Shown here piece after piece: positions 46,361-56,628 of a stretch of 64,000 bases of DNA; within the stretch, counting starts at the first letter, position 1; every line of letters starts with the position of its first letter. The stretch is taken from positions 574,327 through 638,326 of the forward strand of contig CAWJPD010000008.1 in assembly GCA_963844635.1 (NCBI GenBank). The letters are read 5' to 3'. Below the pieces are notes generated by a model. That model made no database searches and had not been told where the DNA came from. It saw nothing but the letters and a program-made list of their open reading frames with translations. Position numbers and translations under genes: made by a program. This stretch comes from JAJPKK01 sp963844635 (GTDB taxonomy: Bacteria > Pseudomonadota > Alphaproteobacteria > Rhizobiales > Xanthobacteraceae).

Positions 46361-46383
46361 CTGAAAAGGCGGAGCCTTTTCAG
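46361..46383. terminator. Perfect 10-bp hairpin after the LysR fragment
   Basis: CTGAAAAGGC (46361-46370), loop GGA, GCCTTTTCAG (46374-46383). It can serve as a terminator of the LysR fragment; no long T-run follows. The GATCCTGAAAAG palindrome is a common dispersed repeat in this order. Confidence 0.5.
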
Positions 46384-46511
46384 ACACATGAGTTATTCCT
46401 GATTTTTAGTCACGGTTGTTTTGATCTATTGGCGCTGGGATCAATACGCCGGCGTGCCACATGGCGAGAGGCTGCCGCGGTGATCGTCGAACCACGGGTA
46501 GGGAACGTACT

Positions 46512-47381
46512 ATGTTTGCCGTAACCGGAATCACCGGCAAGGTCGGCGGCGCCGTCGCGCGCGCCCTGCTTGACGCTGGCCTCCCCGTTCGCGCGGTGGT
46601 GCGCGATGCAGCCAAGGGTGCGCCATGGGTGGCCTGTGGTTGCGACATCGCTGTCGCCGATTTCGATAATTCTGCCGCGCTCGCCGCGGCGTTCGCGGAC
46701 GTCCAGGGCGCCTTCGCGATGCTGCCGCCCATCTTCGATCCCGCGCCAGGATTTCCGGAGGCCAAGGCTATGATCGGAACGCTGCGCGCGGCACTCGCGG
46801 AAGCGCTGCCACCGAAAGTCGTGGTGCTCTCGACTGTCGGAGCTGACGCGGCGCAACCCAACCTGCTCAACCAACTCGGCTTGTTGGAACGGGCGCTGGA
46901 CGATTTGCCAATCCGGATTAGCTTCCTGCGGGCCGGCTGGTTCATGGAGAACGCCGCGGCAGACCTCGTGTCGGCCTCTGAAACCGGTGTGATCCGCAGT
47001 TATCTTCAACCGCTCGACCACGCAGTCCCGATGATCGCGGCCGAGGATGTCGGTTGGACCGCAGCCGCGCTGTTGCAAGAGGACTGGGCCGGCCTCCGCA
47101 TCGTCGAGCTCCAGGGCGAGAGGGTGACACCAAACGCAATCGCGTCCGCCTTCGCGAAGGCTCTCGGCCGATCGGTCCGTGCCGAAGCTGTGCCCCGCGC
47201 CCGCTGGGAGGACATTTTCCGCGGCGAAGGCATGCGCAACCCGCTTCCCCGCATACAGATGGTCGACGGGTTCAACGAGGGCTGGATCGACTTTCCAAAC
47301 CGAGGCGCCGGAGCGCGCGCGGGTCGGATCGGTGTCGACAGCGCCATCGCGGCTTTGGTGAGGAAAAAGGTGAACCGATGA
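46512..47381 (+). CDS. NmrA-type NAD(P)-binding reductase
   Basis: 289 aa. Rossmann fold at the N-terminus: FAVTGITGKVGGAVARALLD (GxxGxxG), VRAVVRDAAKG; then VVVLSTVGADA, and the GWFMENAAADL segment typical of atypical SDRs of the NmrA/QOR2-like group. Likely an NAD(P)H-dependent oxidoreductase or redox sensor. ATG at 46512 is preferred over an in-frame GTG-type extension at 46461. Formerly it was probably controlled by the adjacent LysR gene, now a fragment. Confidence 0.88.
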   Translation: MFAVTGITGKVGGAVARALLDAGLPVRAVVRDAAKGAPWVACGCDIAVADFDNSAALAAAFADVQGAFAMLPPIFDPAPGFPEAKAMIGTLRAALAEALPPKVVVLSTVGADAAQPNLLNQLGLLERALDDLPIRISFLRAGWFMENAAADLVSASETGVIRSYLQPLDHAVPMIAAEDVGWTAAALLQEDWAGLRIVELQGERVTPNAIASAFAKALGRSVRAEAVPRARWEDIFRGEGMRNPLPRIQMVDGFNEGWIDFPNRGAGARAGRIGVDSAIAALVRKKVNR

Positions 47382-47883
47382 CGCGCTGCTTAAAGACGCT
47401 CGGCCGGGCTCTCACGTGGGCGTGAATCGCAGCCCTCACCTGCAGCCTAGCCGCACGCGACAACGCCTACCCGATCTCCTACGACCGGCGAAATCAGTAG
47501 CGCCGGTGTGAAGCGCCGATCGCGATCAAATCCGATCGACCTCCCCCGCATCAGCTGCATTGACAACTCCAGCTATTCGCCTTGTTCTGCGAGCGCTTTG
47601 CGGCCTGTGTCGTAGTCAGCATTCGCAGGAGCGCTTCTGCCGTGTGACTGAGATGGCGTTCTCGATAAGTCAGTCCGAAGAACTTGCGTTCGGGCAGATG
47701 AAACGATTTGCTCCAGAAGTCCGGCCAATCGCATTCATTGAAGCTATGTTGCGTGAGCCGAGGGCACGGATTCTGGGACGGTCTGGCCTGGAGATTCGGA
47801 TCGTGAAGCCGTTCGGGGATTTATGCGGCACGGGCGTCATTAACGCGCAGCCGTGTCCACGGCAATTGCGTCGCGAAATCCCG

Positions 47884-49222
47884 GTGCCGCGCCGTCGAGT
47901 CGTCCTCACGGCCTGTGTGCTTGCATCCTCGATGGCGTTCATCGACAGCTCCGTACTCACGGTCGCTCTGCCGAGTCTGCGTGCGGCACTTGGGGCTGAC
48001 CTTGCCACGGTCCAATGGGTAATGAACGCGTACCTGTTGACGCTTGCAGCTTTGACGCTGATCGGCGGGGCGTTGGCCGACGCGTACGGGAAGGCCCGCA
48101 TGCTGGTGATCGGCTGTCTTATGTTCGGCACCGTATCGGCTGCCCTCGCTCTGGCGCCGACAGCCGGCTGGCTGATCATTGGCCGTATCATCCAGGGTAC
48201 TGCGGCGGCTTTGCTGACCCCGTCGAGCCTCGCGCTGATCGGTGCCACTTATCCGAAGGACGAACGAGTGGGTGCGATCGGCGTGTGGGCGGCAGCGTCA
48301 GCGCTCACCTCCGCCGCTGGACCCGTTGTCGGCGGTTGGTTGACCACTCAATTCGGCTGGCACTCGATTTTCTGGATCAATCCGCCGATCGCCGCGATGG
48401 CCGTTGCCCTGCTCTGGTTCGCAGCGCCCGTGGACCAGATCGAGCCGCACCGCTTCGACATTGTAGGCGCAAGCCTGATCGGCCTTTCGCTTGGCTTGCT
48501 GGCGTGGAGCTTGAGCCAGATCGGCAGCGACGCGCATCGTGCAATCAATGCGGACATGCGAATGCTCGGCGCCGGCGTGATCGGCCTCGCCGGATTAGGC
48601 GCTTACGTTATTTGGGAGCGCATGAGTACGCATCCGATGACCCCGCCCCGCCTTGCCAAGAACCGTGCCTTTGTCGGATTGAATGCGGCAACGCTACTGA
48701 TCTATTGCGGGGCTCGCGATCGTGTTCTTCTTGCTGCCGTTCGAACTTGTTGATCACCGTGCTCTGTCGCCAGCCTCAGCAGGATTGGCTTTTCTCCCGT
48801 TCACACTCGGTGTCGGCCTGCTGTCCCGATTCTTCGGTGGCCTTGCCGATTTATTCGGGGTCCGCCGCATGCTGTTTGCGGGAGCGATCGGCGCGGCTGT
48901 CGCCTATGTCTGGATGGCGCTCGCAGAGGGCGCCGCGCTGATCCCCGGAGTGATCGTGCCGCAGGCCATGCTGGGGATTTCGTTCGCCATCTTGGTGGCG
49001 CCACTCACCGCCGCGGTGCTTTCGAGCGTAACAACATCTGACCAGGGTCTGGCGTCTGGCATCAACAACGCGATAACTCGCGTCGCGCAGCTTTCCGGCG
49101 TGGCGCTGGGCGCCGGCCTCGGGACGCTGAGTTCCGGATGGCAGTGGGGATTAATCGCCGCCGCTGCGTTCTCGGCGGCCGGAGCCGTGATGACCGCCCT
49201 TGAAGTGCCGCCGGCCCAGTGA
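47884..49222 (+). pseudogene. MFS drug:H+ antiporter (DHA2, EmrB/QacA type), frameshifted
   Basis: VVLTACVLASSMAFIDSSVL, TVQWVMNAYLLTLAALTLIG, GGALADAYGKARMLVIGCLM (motif A) and PSSLALIGATYPKDERVGAI (motif C region: GPVVGGWL) mark a 14-helix DHA2 efflux pump. The frame is lost at about 48710 (LLIY) and resumes one base over (AGLAIVFFLLPFELVDHRAL) to 49222. GTG 47884 is a guess; TTG 47866 is also in frame and no clear ribosome site is seen. If intact it would export cationic drugs. Confidence 0.8.
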
Positions 49223-49633
49223 GATCGTCCATTGATCGACCCTTATCCAAACCACGCTAGGTAGTGGGTCGACTACGTCGAATCAGTTCTTAGGCAGGAG
49301 CCAAGTGGGAGCATGGACAAATCACGTTGCTATGTCGGCCCAGCTTTTTGCGGCTGCGCCCCGCCGTGTGCTTTTGGGGTCCCGCAACTGGCCACTGCAC
49401 CGGCTGCATCGAACCCTGGTGATGCTGCCGCCGGGGCCGCCGTTGCGGTCGAGCACCGTGAGCCTGCCGTCCGCGCCGCCAGCCCCCGGGCCCTGCCGCC
49501 GGCGTCGAAAGCCGGGACCCAGCCCGCTGAGGTACGGGGTCGATCCAAACCCCAAGCCCTTCTAAAAATGACCGCATAGCCCCGCGTTACCCTCGCTCAG
49601 CATCCCTCCACGCGCGCGCGACCCCCGGGACCC
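49223..49633. other. Stretch without a supported gene
   Basis: Several overlapping Ala/Pro/Arg-rich open frames (for example 49313-49579 +) exist only because of high GC. No motif or ribosome site was found. The right end borders the Toprim fragment. Confidence 0.4.
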
Positions 49634-50119
49634 GAGTCTCTGCATCGCACCTGGCTTGATCCTTCGGGCAACGGCAAGGCTCCTGTTGAGACGCCGCGGC
49701 GCGCAATGGGTCTCCTGCTTGGAAATGCCGTGCGCTTTCCTGCGGGCTCCACTCTTGGCAGGCCGGACATCCTGACAGCCGGGGAAGGCATCGAGACCAT
49801 CCTATCCCTCCGCATGGCCCTGCCCGCCATGCCGATGATCGCTGCATTATCGGCCAATCACCTTGCTGCTTTGACAGTGCAGAGTTTGCGCCGTCTCTAC
49901 ATCGCCCGCGACAGCGATCCGGCGGGCCACAGGGTGGCCGGCGTCTTAACCGAGCGCGCCCGCGCAGCCGGCATTGAGGTGTTCGTCCTTTCGGCGGTGC
50001 TCGGCGACTTCAACGATGACCTCCGCCGCTACGGCACCGACCACCTTCGCGCCGGCCTCGCCCGGCAGCTCGCGCGTGGTGACGCGCGGTTCCTGATCCC
50101 GGCGTCGGGAAAGGAATGA
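49634..50119 (+). pseudogene. Toprim domain protein (primase/DUF7146-like), C-terminal fragment
   Basis: ESLHRTWLDPSGNGKAPVET, PDILTAGEGIETILSLRMAL (Toprim Glu), RRLYIARDSDPAGHRVAGVL (Toprim DxD) and VLSAVLGDFNDDLRRYGTDH. These are Toprim_3 motifs found in plasmid/ICE-borne primase-like proteins. N-terminal zinc-finger half missing, hence a relic of a conjugative element. Confidence 0.75.
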
Positions 50120-50407
50120 TGATGATGGCGTCGCCTGTTCGCGGATCATCCTCTGACCCCCGGGTTCGCGTTTTACCTGGCGCCACGCCAGATTATTGCC
50201 CAGCTTTTTAAAGCTGTGTTAGAGTTCAGTGGAGGACTGAACCAACATCTGGCCGGTGCCCCGCTAGCCGCCGACCTGACCATTACTCCACAATGCTATA
50301 CGTTGATATGACCGAAGCCCTCCCAAAGTTGAATAGCAAAGAAAGGAGCAAGCTTGCAAACGGGGCTTGGTCCATTCTTCGAAGGATTGCGAGAGAACGG
50401 GTGAGTC

Positions 50408-51305
50408 ATGTTCCAGCATACAAAAACGGCAATCATATCGGTTTTGATCGTCTCAACTATCTCAATAAGCTGCATCGGCATCGCGAGCGCTGAGCCGAAG
50501 CTACCCGACCCGGTGACAGCCGGTTTCGCGCAAAGGCTTTATCGATTGGACTGCGGCCGCTCCGTTGCCAACGACGAGTCGGTATGGACGCCAGGGGAAA
50601 ATGTCGGGCGGAGCATCGAATTCTCGTCGACTTGCTGGCTCATAAGGCGGGGACGCGAATGGATACTCTGGGACACCGGCGTTCCTGAGTCCACGTTAAA
50701 CGACCCAAAAGGCTGGTCAACTTTGCCAAAGTTAATCGTCTATCATTTGGATAAGACGATAACGGTGCAACTGGCGGCGATCGGACTTAACCCGGGCGAT
50801 ATCACTTATGTTGCGGTGTCCCATACTCATGGCGACCACATCGGCAACATAGATTTGTTCCCAGGTTCAGTTATTCTGATGCAACAATCGGAGTATTCGT
50901 GGATCAGTTCTCCGGATGGAGCGAACGAGAACGTGAATCAGCTGAAGGCTCTGGCGCGCGGTCCTGGGCACTCCCAAGCGGCTTCATTTACTCGACGGCG
51001 ATACGGACGTATTTGGGGACGGTAGCGTCGTGCTGATTTCGACCCCAGGGCATACTCCTGGACATCAATCTTTGTTGGTTCATTTAAATAATTCCGGTTT
51101 CATCATCTTATCCGGTGACGTCGTTCACTCGGAGGAAAATCTCGACGAAGACATAGTGCCCTCTCTAAATACGGACAGGATCGCGTCAATAGCCTCCATG
51201 GACCGAGTCAGGGGGATCATCGCGACGCACCGGGCGAAGCTTTTTATCAACCATGATAAGGCGCAATCTGATACGCTGAGATTGCTTCCAGAATTTTACG
51301 ACTAA
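50408..51305 (+). pseudogene. Secreted MBL-fold N-acyl homoserine lactonase-like protein, frameshifted
   Basis: Signal peptide ISVLIVSTISISCIGIASAE. Then SSTCWLIRRGREWILWDTGV, the dinuclear zinc motif SHTHGDHIGN, and, after a one-base shift at about 50960, LLDGDTDVFGDGSVVLISTP, GHTPGHQSLLV, LSGDVVH and IATHRAKLFINHD. Motif order and length (about 298 aa when joined) fit AHL-lactonase-type MBL hydrolases, here exported. Quorum-quenching is possible but substrate cannot be read from sequence. Base composition is more AT-rich than neighbours, suggesting transfer. Confidence 0.8.
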
Positions 51306-52161
51306 TGCCTTTGCGTCTGTTGCTGAGGTTCAGCTCCCATTTCGGCTGTGAACTGTTCGGCGCGACGGAAAGAGAATCTGGGAACGGTGACTTTTTTCTC
51401 TAAGGCGGTTCAGGGGCCGGCCGGAAGGCGTTTTTTCACGGCACGCGAATGCTGAGGGAGCAGAAAGGGCGGCTGAGGGCCACTGACGCCCTCGCGGCCG
51501 ACTTTCGCCGACTGGCATTTCAATTGCGTTCCGCCCGACATGGATGACCGACAGTGGCCGGGGTCTAAGCGGTGGACTCGTACTAGGCGCGGAAGCGCGA
51601 CGAAAGGCTTAATGGTCGTTGCAATCCTGCTCATCACCCTTCGGCGGCAGTGTCTTAGTAAAACTCAACGCAAACTGGGAAGCCAGAAGGAGACCAGCGA
51701 ATGACCATGACCGACAGGATTGGACGGCCATTTTACCGTTCTTCAATCAACAAGTTGAGTGTCGCCGGCGCGATCTGCGCCGGCGAACAAGAAGCGTTTG
51801 ACGGTCCGGCGCGTACCTGGTGCCGCCGACTTCGGGTTTATTGAACTCATCCTTAGGTACAATGGTTTGGCGCCTTGGACTGTGGCGTCAAGAGGTGGTA
51901 AGGTTCTCGGTGAGCTCCAGAGCTTCGGTCTTCCGTTTGTCGGTACCGATTGGATCAGCCGCTACCTCGGCGGGACGGAGCATCGCCCGCAAACGCCGAC
52001 AAGTTTGGGCGCTGCGTGACTAATCTTGAGACCTCGGCCGATAAACACCATGAAGAGGCCCTGAAGCGCGCCCCTGCCGGGATCACGCACCTGCCGCGGT
52101 GAAATTCGTTTCAAGGGATGGGCTCGATCCGAGCAACGTCATATCGACACCGGTGAACGCG
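51306..52161. other. Gap before the duplicated operon, with a strong hairpin
   Basis: No gene recognised. TCGCCGGCGC-GATCT-GCGCCGGCGA at 51762-51786 forms a perfect 10-bp stem. The duplicated unit begins at 51880. The last 280 bases are the upstream region of the molybdenum hydroxylase operon and presumably hold its promoter; no clear -35/-10 was found. Confidence 0.45.
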
Positions 52162-52620
52162 ATGAGCCTCTCAATTGACATCAATGGATCGAAGCACAGC
52201 GTCGACGTCGATGGCGATACTCCACTGCTCTGGGTGTTGCGCGATGTGCTTGGCATAACGGGCACCAAATACGGCTGTGGCATCGCCCAGTGTGGCGCCT
52301 GCACCGTGCATATCGACGGAAATCCCGTGCGCTCGTGCCTTCTTCCGGTCGAGACGGTTGGCAATCGAGCCGTCACCACAATCGAGGGCATCGGCGCGAC
52401 CGAGGCGGGCGCCAAGGTGCAAAAGGCCTGGCTCGATCTCGAAGTCATCCAATGCGGTTATTGCCAGTCGGGGCAAATAATGTCGGCGGCGGCTTTGCTC
52501 GCCAACAATCCGCACCCCAATGACGCCGACATCGACGCAGCGATGGCAGGCAATATCTGCCGCTGTGGCACCTATGTCCGTATCCGGGAAGCCATCAAAA
52601 GCGCCGCGGGTGCGGCATAG
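52162..52620 (+). CDS. [2Fe-2S] small subunit of a molybdenum hydroxylase (IorA-like), copy 1
   Basis: 152 aa from ATG 52162 (MSLSIDINGSKHSVDVDGDT); GTG starts at 52099 or 52153 are possible. Ferredoxin-like cluster Cys in KYGCGIAQCGACTVHIDG and second cluster in EVIQCGYCQSGQIM and GNICRCGTYVR, the standard xanthine-oxidase-family small subunit. It passes electrons from the Mo centre to the cytochrome. Nine bases separate it from the large subunit gene. An identical copy lies at 58263-58721. Confidence 0.94.
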   Translation: MSLSIDINGSKHSVDVDGDTPLLWVLRDVLGITGTKYGCGIAQCGACTVHIDGNPVRSCLLPVETVGNRAVTTIEGIGATEAGAKVQKAWLDLEVIQCGYCQSGQIMSAAALLANNPHPNDADIDAAMAGNICRCGTYVRIREAIKSAAGAA

Positions 52621-52629
52621 GAGGGTGTC

Positions 52630-54801
52630 ATGTCGTCAAAGCACGCCGTCCCTTCGCGCCGGACTGTCCTGCAAAGCGGCATTGCTGGCGGCCTGGTCCT
52701 GGGCTTCCATTGGCCACTGCGCGCAGCCCCGGTCAATGAGCCAGAGCAGCCTCCCGATCTTCCCGAGGCGCAGTTTGCACCGAACGCCTTCATCCGCATC
52801 AACAGTACTGGCAAAACCACATTAGTGCTTCCGCAGGCCGAGATGGGTCAGGGCGTCTACACCGCGATCGCCATGATCCTTGCCGAAGAACTGGACGCCG
52901 ACTTCGCACAGGTTGCGATCGAGCACGGGCCGCCAAGTGACAAATTATATGGCAATCCCCTTTTTGGTATTCAGGTAACCGGGAATTCCAACTCGATCCG
53001 CGCCTTCTGGAACAAACTTCGTGAGGCGGGCGCGGCCGCGCGCGCGATGCTGATTGCGGCCGCAGCCGCGCAATGGCAGGTCGATCCGGACAGCTGCAGC
53101 GCCTCAAATGGTAAGGTCACCCATACAGCGAGCAATCGCACGCTGACTTACGGAGAACTTGGTGATGCCGCCGGTAGGATGCCGGTGCCGGAGAAGCCGA
53201 AGCTTAAAGACCCGAATGATTTTACATTGATCGGCAAGCCGCTGAAACGCCTCGACACGCCTAACAAATCCGATGGCAAGACCATCTACGGCATCGACGT
53301 CATGGTGCCGGACATGAAGTTCGCCACCCTCGCCCAGTGTCCTGTGCTTGGCGGCAAGGTAAAACATGTCGACGACAGCGCGGCGAAAAAGCTGCCCGGT
53401 GTGCAGCAGGTCATTGTGCTCGATGATCTCGTAGCGGTCGTTGGCGATCATATGTGGGCCGCGTGGCAGGGGCTCAACGCCCTCAAGGTGACCTGGAATG
53501 AAGGGCAAAACGCAAAGATCAATTCGGCTGATGTCTGGAACGAACTCCGCGCGGCAAGCCAAAAGGGCGGTGTTGTTGCCAAATCCGAGGGTGACGTCGA
53601 CAAAGGGCTAACCGGAGGCGAACGCCTCGATGCCGCTTACGAGGTGCCGTTTCTCGCCCACGCCACCATGGAGCCACAGAACTGCACGGTGCGCCTGACG
53701 CCGGATGGTTGCGAGATTTGGACCGGCACGCAGGTGCAGACTCGGCCGCAGGAATATGCGGCGAAGGCCGCTGGCCTGCCGATCGACAAGGTGAAAGTCT
53801 ACAACCATTACCTCGGCGGCGGTTTCGGCCGCCGGCTGGAAGCTGACATGGTCGCGAGCGCAGTGCGCATCGCCAAGGAAGTTCCGACACCCATCAAGGT
53901 GGTATGGACGCGCGAAGAGGATATGCGGCACGATGTCTATCGCCCCGCTTATCGCGACACGATTTCGGCATCCCTTTCGAACGGCAGGATCGTCGCGTGG
54001 AAATACAGGGTCAGCGGGTCGTCGGTGATGGCGCGCTGGTTTCCGGCCGCTTTCCAGAATGGCATCGACATCGACGCCGTCGATAGTGCCGTGGACATGC
54101 CCTATGACATTCCGAACAAGCGCGTCGAGTATGCGCGCGTGGAGCCGCCGGCGGTGACGACCGGCTTCTGGCGCGGCGTTGGACCGAACAACAATGTTTT
54201 CGCAATCGAAAGCTTCATCGATGAGCTCGCGCGTAAGGCGAACATGGACCCGATCGCCTTCCGCTTAGGCATGCTGGAAGGCACGCCGCGGCTTAAGGCT
54301 GCGCTCAAGCTGGTCGCCGAGAAGTCCGGCTGGGGCTTGCCGCTACCGGCTCGCGCCGGTCGAGGCGTCTGCGCGCAACCGTCTTTTGGCAGCTTCATTG
54401 CCACCGTGGTTGAGGCCGAGGTCGACGATGCCGGCGCCGTGCATCTGCGCCGCGTCACGTGCGCCGTCGATACCGGTATCGCTGTCAATCCCGATACCAT
54501 CATGGCGCAACTCCAGGGCGGATTAATCTTCGGCCTGACGGCGGCGCTTTGGGGCGAGGTCACGATCGAGAAGGGCCGCGTGCAGCAGTCGAATTTCAAC
54601 AACTACCGAATGTTGCGCATCGACGAGACGCCGCCGATCGACGTCCACGTGATCAAGAGCGCCGAGCATCCCGGCGGTATAGGTGAGACAGGCACTACCG
54701 CCGGCCCGCCAGCTTTGCGCAACGCAATTTATGCGGCAACCGGCGTTCCCCTGCGGCGGCTGCCGATCGATCGTGCCGCTATTGCGACGAAGAAGGCATA
54801 G
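52630..54801 (+). CDS. Tat-exported molybdopterin large subunit (isoquinoline 1-oxidoreductase/aldehyde dehydrogenase type), copy 1
   Basis: 723 aa. Twin-arginine signal PSRRTVLQSGIAGG at the start; two xanthine-dehydrogenase Mo-binding domains: QAEMGQGVYTAIAMILAEEL (69-88), GGGFGRRLEAD (396-406), and HPGGIGETGT with the presumed catalytic Glu 686. Family members oxidise N-heterocycles or aldehydes, with water as oxygen source, in the periplasm and hand electrons to membrane cytochromes. GGAGG precedes the ATG. Cytochrome gene follows 5 bases later, so a three-gene operon. Confidence 0.93.
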   Translation: MSSKHAVPSRRTVLQSGIAGGLVLGFHWPLRAAPVNEPEQPPDLPEAQFAPNAFIRINSTGKTTLVLPQAEMGQGVYTAIAMILAEELDADFAQVAIEHGPPSDKLYGNPLFGIQVTGNSNSIRAFWNKLREAGAAARAMLIAAAAAQWQVDPDSCSASNGKVTHTASNRTLTYGELGDAAGRMPVPEKPKLKDPNDFTLIGKPLKRLDTPNKSDGKTIYGIDVMVPDMKFATLAQCPVLGGKVKHVDDSAAKKLPGVQQVIVLDDLVAVVGDHMWAAWQGLNALKVTWNEGQNAKINSADVWNELRAASQKGGVVAKSEGDVDKGLTGGERLDAAYEVPFLAHATMEPQNCTVRLTPDGCEIWTGTQVQTRPQEYAAKAAGLPIDKVKVYNHYLGGGFGRRLEADMVASAVRIAKEVPTPIKVVWTREEDMRHDVYRPAYRDTISASLSNGRIVAWKYRVSGSSVMARWFPAAFQNGIDIDAVDSAVDMPYDIPNKRVEYARVEPPAVTTGFWRGVGPNNNVFAIESFIDELARKANMDPIAFRLGMLEGTPRLKAALKLVAEKSGWGLPLPARAGRGVCAQPSFGSFIATVVEAEVDDAGAVHLRRVTCAVDTGIAVNPDTIMAQLQGGLIFGLTAALWGEVTIEKGRVQQSNFNNYRMLRIDETPPIDVHVIKSAEHPGGIGETGTTAGPPALRNAIYAATGVPLRRLPIDRAAIATKKA

Positions 54802-54806
54802 CCGCC

Positions 54807-56141
54807 ATGCGTCGCATCGCCGTTGTCGCAGTCGTTGCTATCGTCATCGTCGCCATCGGTGTCTTGGCTTGGCGCACCTTGAGTCCCGGGCCGCTCGCGT
54901 TTGCCGGCGATTCGACAGTTCTGCTTGCTGATTATCACGAAGCCAATCCGACCGGCGCTCCCGCAGATCTCGCCAACGCCGACGCCGTTAGGCGCGGCGA
55001 ATACCTCGCCAAGGCGGCTGACTGCGTCGTTTGTCATACTGCGCCAGGCGACGAGGCTTTTGCCGGTGGCCTCGCTTTCCCACTGCCATTCGGCACGCTT
55101 TATTCGACCAACATCACGCCCGACAAAGAAACCGGCGTCGGCAATTACACTGATGAAGACTTCCTCGACGCCGTACAGCGGGGCATCCGCAAGGACGGCG
55201 CACGGCTTTATCCAGCCATGCCCTACACATCGTACACCTTCATGACGGATGCTGATGCGCTGGCCATCAAGGCCTACCTATTCAGCCTGCCCGCTGTGCG
55301 TAAGCAGAATCAGCGTGACACGCTGCAATTTCCCTTTAATCAGCGTTGGACGATGATCTTTTGGTCATGGGCGTTCAATCCCGACGCGCGCTTTGCGCCG
55401 AATACCGCCAAGAGCGCGGAGTGGAATCGGGGCGCCTATATCGCCGAAGCGCTGGCGCATTGCGGCGAATGTCACACGCCGCGCAACCTTGCTTTTGCGC
55501 TGGACAACCGGCGGAAATTCGCGGGTGCCGTTGCCGCCGGTTGGCGGGCCTATAACATCACTTCTGACAAAGGCACGGGCATCGGCTCATGGAGCGATGA
55601 TGAGGTGATTGCCTATCTCACCAAGGGTCATGCGATGGGGCGCGGGACGGCATCCGGGCCCATGGGCGAGGCGGTCGATCACAGCCTTGACCAGATGGAG
55701 CCAACGGACATCCGGATGCTCGCGACTTATCTAGGGAGCATTCCTGCGGTCGCGTCATCTGAGCCTGCAACGCTCGCACCGTCGGCGCCGGCATCGCCGA
55801 AACAGGGCGGCGCACTCGCGGAAACGCTCGGCCGCAAGGTGTTCGAGCAGGCCTGTGCCAGCTGTCACAGCTGGACCGGCGTAAGCGTGCTCTCGCCATT
55901 TGCCACGATTTCGGGCAGCCGCGCAGTTAATGACCCGACCGCGACAAATGTGGCGCAGATTGTCATTTCCGGCGCGCAACGCTTCACGCCGGGCGCGATG
56001 TCGATGCCTGCGTTTGGCAGCATTTATACGGACACCGAGATCGCGGCGGTGGCCAATTACGTTACCGGCCGATTTGGCAGTGCCGCCTCAAAGCTCACGG
56101 CAAAGGACGTAACGGACCTCCGGGGACAGACCGCTCGCTAG
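54807..56141 (+). CDS. Triheme cytochrome c electron acceptor, copy 1
   Basis: 444 aa. N-terminal membrane anchor/signal (VAVVAIVIVAIGVLAW). Three CxxCH motifs: CVVCH (about 74), CGECH (about 219) and CASCH (about 352), the layout of the cytochrome subunit of membrane alcohol/aldehyde dehydrogenases. It should accept electrons from the Mo hydroxylase and deliver them to ubiquinone or an oxidase. Translation is probably coupled to the large subunit (5-bp gap). Confidence 0.93.
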   Translation: MRRIAVVAVVAIVIVAIGVLAWRTLSPGPLAFAGDSTVLLADYHEANPTGAPADLANADAVRRGEYLAKAADCVVCHTAPGDEAFAGGLAFPLPFGTLYSTNITPDKETGVGNYTDEDFLDAVQRGIRKDGARLYPAMPYTSYTFMTDADALAIKAYLFSLPAVRKQNQRDTLQFPFNQRWTMIFWSWAFNPDARFAPNTAKSAEWNRGAYIAEALAHCGECHTPRNLAFALDNRRKFAGAVAAGWRAYNITSDKGTGIGSWSDDEVIAYLTKGHAMGRGTASGPMGEAVDHSLDQMEPTDIRMLATYLGSIPAVASSEPATLAPSAPASPKQGGALAETLGRKVFEQACASCHSWTGVSVLSPFATISGSRAVNDPTATNVAQIVISGAQRFTPGAMSMPAFGSIYTDTEIAAVANYVTGRFGSAASKLTAKDVTDLRGQTAR

Positions 56142-56382
56142 GCATCCGGGTCGTGGTGCCTATTGATGGCCCGTTTCCGACTGGGCGCACGATGCCGATT
56201 GTACGCGGACCGAAGACGTTAAGAGACCTTAACGAAGGTTTTCGAAACCCTACAAATTTTCGAGCCGCGTACAGGGAGGCCGGCCAACGCTCCTCAGTCC
56301 AAGGTACCGGGGGGCAAAAAAACTGATCGCCCGACGGTATCCCCGGTAGGATAAACCCACTTTAACCCGGTTGGAGTCATCC

Positions 56383-56628
56383 ATGAGTAAAGTACAAGTC
56401 GGCCAGAGGAGCTACGAGATGCCACCGCGCTAGGGGTTTACCGTCGCGCATTTTCTCACCGTCGCCGACGTAGAGCGATCGCTTCGATTTTACGAAACGG
56501 TCTTCGGAGGTCGCATTCTGAGCAGGGGCGACGGCAGTGGAGCGCCAGGGTACATCCAGATTGCGAACACCTGGCTCCTTGTTAACCCTGGCGGCGGTCC
56601 GACACCTGACAAGCCATCGGTAACGCTT
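56383..56628 (+). pseudogene. VOC/glyoxalase-fold protein fragment, copy 1
   Basis: ATG 56383 opens MSKVQVGQRSYEMPPR and stops at TAG 56431; the frame continues GFTVAHFLTVADVERSLRFY, ETVFGGRILSRGDGSG, YIQIANTWLLVNPGGGPTPD until the insertion sequence starts at 56629. VOC (bleomycin/glyoxalase) metal-site residues are partly present. Broken by a stop and by the IS. Confidence 0.7.

Noticed and set aside
47560..47883. N-terminal extension of the MFS transporter to 47560
   Set aside because: The extra 108 codons are not membrane-like and precede the normal first helix; the opposite strand there vaguely resembles a LysR tail, not strong enough to list.
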